This document shows positions 61,582 through 64,000 of a stretch of DNA of 64,000 nucleotides, one piece after another. The stretch's first letter is position 1; each line of letters opens with the position of its first letter. Position numbers and translations under genes: made by a program. Under the pieces are notes generated by a model. That model was not told where the DNA came from, did no database searches, and worked only from the letters and a program-made list of their open reading frames with translations. This DNA comes from Lachnospiraceae bacterium (GTDB taxonomy: Bacteria > Bacillota > Clostridia > Lachnospirales > Lachnospiraceae): contig JAFTWX010000101.1 in assembly GCA_017465095.1 (NCBI GenBank), forward strand, positions 1-64,000, in the 5' to 3' direction.

Positions 61582-62934
61582 ATGGCAAATTGGACAGATG
61601 AAGCGCAGGCGCGCCAGCAGATTAAAGAAATGGTGGCTGAATATTACCACGCATTTAAAGCACCGAAGGAATCAAAAGAAAATTTCAAACCGGGTGACCG
61701 TATCAGTTATGCATCCCGTGTATACGATGAAAAGGAAATGCAGAGTCTTACGGATGCAACCCTTGATTTTTGGCTTACAACCGGTCGGTTTTCCGATCAG
61801 TTTGAAAAAGAATTTGCACAGTGGATTGGTGTGAAATATGCACACTTGGTAAACAGTGGTTCATCAGCAAACCTTATTGCGTTTACTATTTTAACAGCTC
61901 CGGAGCTTGGTGAGAGACAGATTAAGCGCGGAGATGAAGTAATTACGGTGGCTTGTGGATTCCCGACAACGGTAACACCAATTTTACAGTATGGTGCAGT
62001 GCCGGTTTTTGTTGATGTTACGGTTCCGCAGTACAATATCGATGTAACCAAACTGGAAGAGGCATTGAGCGAGAAAACGAAAGCAGTTATGATTGCACAT
62101 ACACTCGGAAATCCGTTTGATTTGAAAGCAGTCAAAGAGTTCTGCGACAAGCACAATTTGTGGCTTGTGGAGGATAACTGTGATGCACTTGGTACACAGT
62201 ATACGATAAATGGTGAAACTAAATTCTCCGGCACATGGGGAGATGTGGGAACATCCAGTTTTTATCCGCCGCACCATATGACCATGGGTGAGGGTGGCTG
62301 TGTTTATACGAATGATCCATTACTTCACAGATTAATTTTATCTTACCGTGATTGGGGACGCGATTGTATTTGTCCTTCCGGACAGGATAATTTCTGTAAG
62401 CATCGTTATGACGGACAGTTCGGTCAGTTGCCGCAGGGATATGACCACAAATATGTATACAGCCATTTTGGATATAATCTGAAGGTAACAGATCTTCAAG
62501 CAGCAGTCGGTGTGGAACAGCTTAAAAAATTCCCATCCTTTATTGAGAGAAGAAGACATAATTGGGATCGTCTTCGCAATGCCTTGGAATGTGTACAGGA
62601 TAAGATTATTCTTCCGGAGCCGGCGGAAAACAGCAGACCATCATGGTTTGGCTTCTTAATTTCAATCAAGCCGGAAACAGGGATAAAACGAAATGACGTA
62701 ACACGTTATATCGAGGATCACAATGTGCAGACGAGACTTCTGTTCAGTGGTAATTTAATTAAACATCCATGTTTTGATCAGATTCGTGATACCGATGCCT
62801 ATCGTGTGGTTGGCGGATTAGATACGACGGAATTTATTATGAATAATACATTCTGGGTTGGCGTATATCCGGGAATGACAGATGAAATGATTGATTATAT
62901 GGCACAGGTGATTATTGAGGCTGTAAGTAAATAA
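61582..62934 (+). CDS. rfbH: CDP-4-dehydro-6-deoxyglucose 3-dehydrase (E1)
   Basis: A 450-residue PMP-dependent, iron-sulfur enzyme that removes the C3 hydroxyl of CDP-4-keto-6-deoxyglucose. The aminotransferase-type fold is clear (VNSGSSANLIAF, VEDNCDALGT), but the PLP lysine is replaced by His in FYPPHHMTMGEGG, the hallmark of RfbH/AscC. The cysteines in DWGRDCICPSGQDNFCKHRY near residue 260 are the iron-sulfur ligands. The usual reductase partner (E3, RfbI/AscD) is not in the window. Immediately downstream is a split transketolase rather than an abequose or tyvelose synthase gene. Confidence 0.96.
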   Translation: MANWTDEAQARQQIKEMVAEYYHAFKAPKESKENFKPGDRISYASRVYDEKEMQSLTDATLDFWLTTGRFSDQFEKEFAQWIGVKYAHLVNSGSSANLIAFTILTAPELGERQIKRGDEVITVACGFPTTVTPILQYGAVPVFVDVTVPQYNIDVTKLEEALSEKTKAVMIAHTLGNPFDLKAVKEFCDKHNLWLVEDNCDALGTQYTINGETKFSGTWGDVGTSSFYPPHHMTMGEGGCVYTNDPLLHRLILSYRDWGRDCICPSGQDNFCKHRYDGQFGQLPQGYDHKYVYSHFGYNLKVTDLQAAVGVEQLKKFPSFIERRRHNWDRLRNALECVQDKIILPEPAENSRPSWFGFLISIKPETGIKRNDVTRYIEDHNVQTRLLFSGNLIKHPCFDQIRDTDAYRVVGGLDTTEFIMNNTFWVGVYPGMTDEMIDYMAQVIIEAVSK

Positions 62935-62956
62935 TTAAAAATGAGGTTTAAAACCA

Positions 62957-63808
62957 ATGAAAAAAGATGACCTGATTTATTTGGAAAAAGCGGCCATGGA
63001 CATACGTATTAATCTCTTGAGGTTGTGTAATAAAGAGGTAATACACATAGGTGGGGACTTGTCTGTGGCAGATGTAATGACAGTTCTGTGGCAATATCAG
63101 ATGAAGTATGATCCGGATAATATTACAGATGAAAACAGGGATAGGTTTGTTTTGTCGAAGGGACATGCCTCAGCGGTTACATGCTTTAACCAGGCTGCGA
63201 TAGGGTGCTATTCCGCAGAGGATGTGATAAACGAATATGCAACGGATCATGGAAGATTTTCCATGCATTCTTGCAATTTGGTAAACCCTTATGTAGAAAT
63301 TTCGACGGGAAGTTTGGGGCATGGGATGCCCGTTGCGTGTGGTATGGCAGCAGCATTGCGAATGAAAGGAAATGTGACGAGTAGAGTATATACTGTCATG
63401 GGTGATGGAGAACAGGCAGAAGGCTCTATTTGGGAAGCGGTTGCAAATGCTAAGAGGTATAAACTGGGCAATCTTGTGGCGATTGTAGATTGCAATGGAT
63501 TGGAAGCAGATGGAAAAATTGATGAGATTACCGGGCTTGGTAATATTGCGGATAAGTATCGTGCATTCGGTTGGAATGTGGTAGAAATAGACGGGAACAA
63601 TATTGCTGAAATCAAAAAAACTTTTGATGAATTACCGGCAAGTGATTCGGAGATTCCTACGGCTATCATTGCACATACCATAAAAGGAAAAGGGGTTTCC
63701 TTTATGGAAAATGAGAAACGTTGGCATGCAGGAAAGATATCAGATGAACAGCTAAAAGAGTGTATCAATACTCTTGAGAAAGCGTTTGAAAGTAGGTTTA
63801 AGGGATGA
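62957..63808 (+). CDS. Transketolase-like protein, N-terminal (TPP-binding) subunit
   Basis: A 283-residue protein matching the first half of transketolase. FVLSKGHASAV near residue 58, ISTGSLGHGMPVACGMA near 115 and the thiamine-diphosphate motif VMGDGEQAEGSIWEAVANA with the closing Asn in VDCNGLEADG are intact, and GHTI-like AHTIKGKGVSFME near 240 is present. Split transketolases occur both in central metabolism and in sugar modification clusters. Lying 22 bases after rfbH and joined by ATGA to its C-terminal partner, this pair probably acts on a CDP-sugar or its precursor. That is inference from context. Confidence 0.88.
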   Translation: MKKDDLIYLEKAAMDIRINLLRLCNKEVIHIGGDLSVADVMTVLWQYQMKYDPDNITDENRDRFVLSKGHASAVTCFNQAAIGCYSAEDVINEYATDHGRFSMHSCNLVNPYVEISTGSLGHGMPVACGMAAALRMKGNVTSRVYTVMGDGEQAEGSIWEAVANAKRYKLGNLVAIVDCNGLEADGKIDEITGLGNIADKYRAFGWNVVEIDGNNIAEIKKTFDELPASDSEIPTAIIAHTIKGKGVSFMENEKRWHAGKISDEQLKECINTLEKAFESRFKG

Positions 63809-64000
63809 AGGATGGTAAGAGTTTTCTCAGAAATGTTATAGGAGAATATATGACAGAACTGGGACGACTTAATGATAAAGTGGTGCTGGTAAACGCTGAT
63901 TTGGCGGGTACTTGTCGAAATACAGATTTTACGGAGCAATATCCGGACAGATCTTTTAATGTGGGTATTGCAGAGCAAAATATGGTGTCATTCGGAGCGG
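63805..64000 (+). CDS. Transketolase-like protein, C-terminal subunit (partial)
   Basis: The first 65 residues of the second transketolase subunit are visible; the gene runs off the window. SFLRNVIGEYMTELG, VLVNADLAGTCRNTDF and FNVGIAEQNMVSFGA are clear, the last holding the catalytic Glu that activates thiamine diphosphate. ATG 63805 overlaps the N-terminal subunit's stop by 4 bases, which fits equal production of the two chains. It is a separate gene with its own start, not a frameshift fragment. Substrate specificity lies in the missing part. Confidence 0.85.
   Translation, partial: MKDGKSFLRNVIGEYMTELGRLNDKVVLVNADLAGTCRNTDFTEQYPDRSFNVGIAEQNMVSFGA

Noticed and set aside
62957..64000. A frameshifted single transketolase
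   Set aside because: The two halves are joined by an ATGA start/stop overlap, both have intact motifs at the normal division point, and split transketolases are an established form.

Overview
The window reads as chromosomal DNA of a motile Gram-positive anaerobe of the Clostridia, most like a Lachnospiraceae member. This is inference from gene content: an mbl-flhO-flhP cluster, comF with a YvyF-type flagellar operon protein, a cdaA-cdaR-glmM operon, an HPr with both His15 and Ser46, a DUF3048 (YerB-type) lipoprotein and a Spo0A-type DNA-binding domain. No rRNA, tRNA, CRISPR array, transposase or prophage gene was seen.

Positions 1-14995 are mostly housekeeping: the 3' end of uvrA; mbl plus flagellar rod genes and a FlgJ-type rod-binding protein; recD2, comF and a zinc-ribbon flagellar protein; two unknown membrane proteins; cdaA-cdaR-glmM (c-di-AMP synthesis and wall precursor supply); HPr; and 2-isopropylmalate synthase.

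Positions 15011-47374 are dominated by surface-glycan genes. They include a DUF2142 membrane protein with a small partner, three GT2 transferases, a GT39-like enzyme, a DUF3048 lipoprotein, and a fucosyltransferase-like gene on the minus strand. Next comes an operon of GT4, GT2, rmlD, two tandem GT-C-like membrane proteins and three acyltransferase-3 proteins. Further large membrane proteins follow, then a sialyltransferase-like protein, a flippase, an FdtB/FdtA-like pair with a polyprenyl-phosphate GT2, a DUF212 protein, a GDP-mannose pyrophosphorylase, an orphan Spo0A C-terminal domain and a NeuB without its SAF domain. The polyprenyl sugar-phosphate transferase at 45950 then opens the last block.

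Positions 45950-64000 form a Wzx/Wzy-type capsule or exopolysaccharide operon: initiating transferase, Wzz-like protein with a degenerate kinase domain, WchF-like rhamnosyltransferase, TagD plus LicD (polyol-phosphate decoration), several glycosyltransferases including GT10, O-acetyltransferase, Wzy and Wzx. It ends with rfbF-rfbG-rfbH for a CDP-3,6-dideoxyhexose, followed directly by a split transketolase that runs off the window. From about 47.4 to 59.7 kb the DNA is visibly more AT-rich than its surroundings, as expected of an exchanged serotype-specific segment.

The most interesting signals are the rfbFGH-transketolase arrangement (possible two-carbon-branched CDP-sugar route), a collinear ~170-bp non-coding repeat with terminal inverted repeats present twice in tail-to-tail spacers, the Walker-A-less kinase domain on the Wzz-like protein, and the orphan Spo0A output domain behind candidate 0A boxes.
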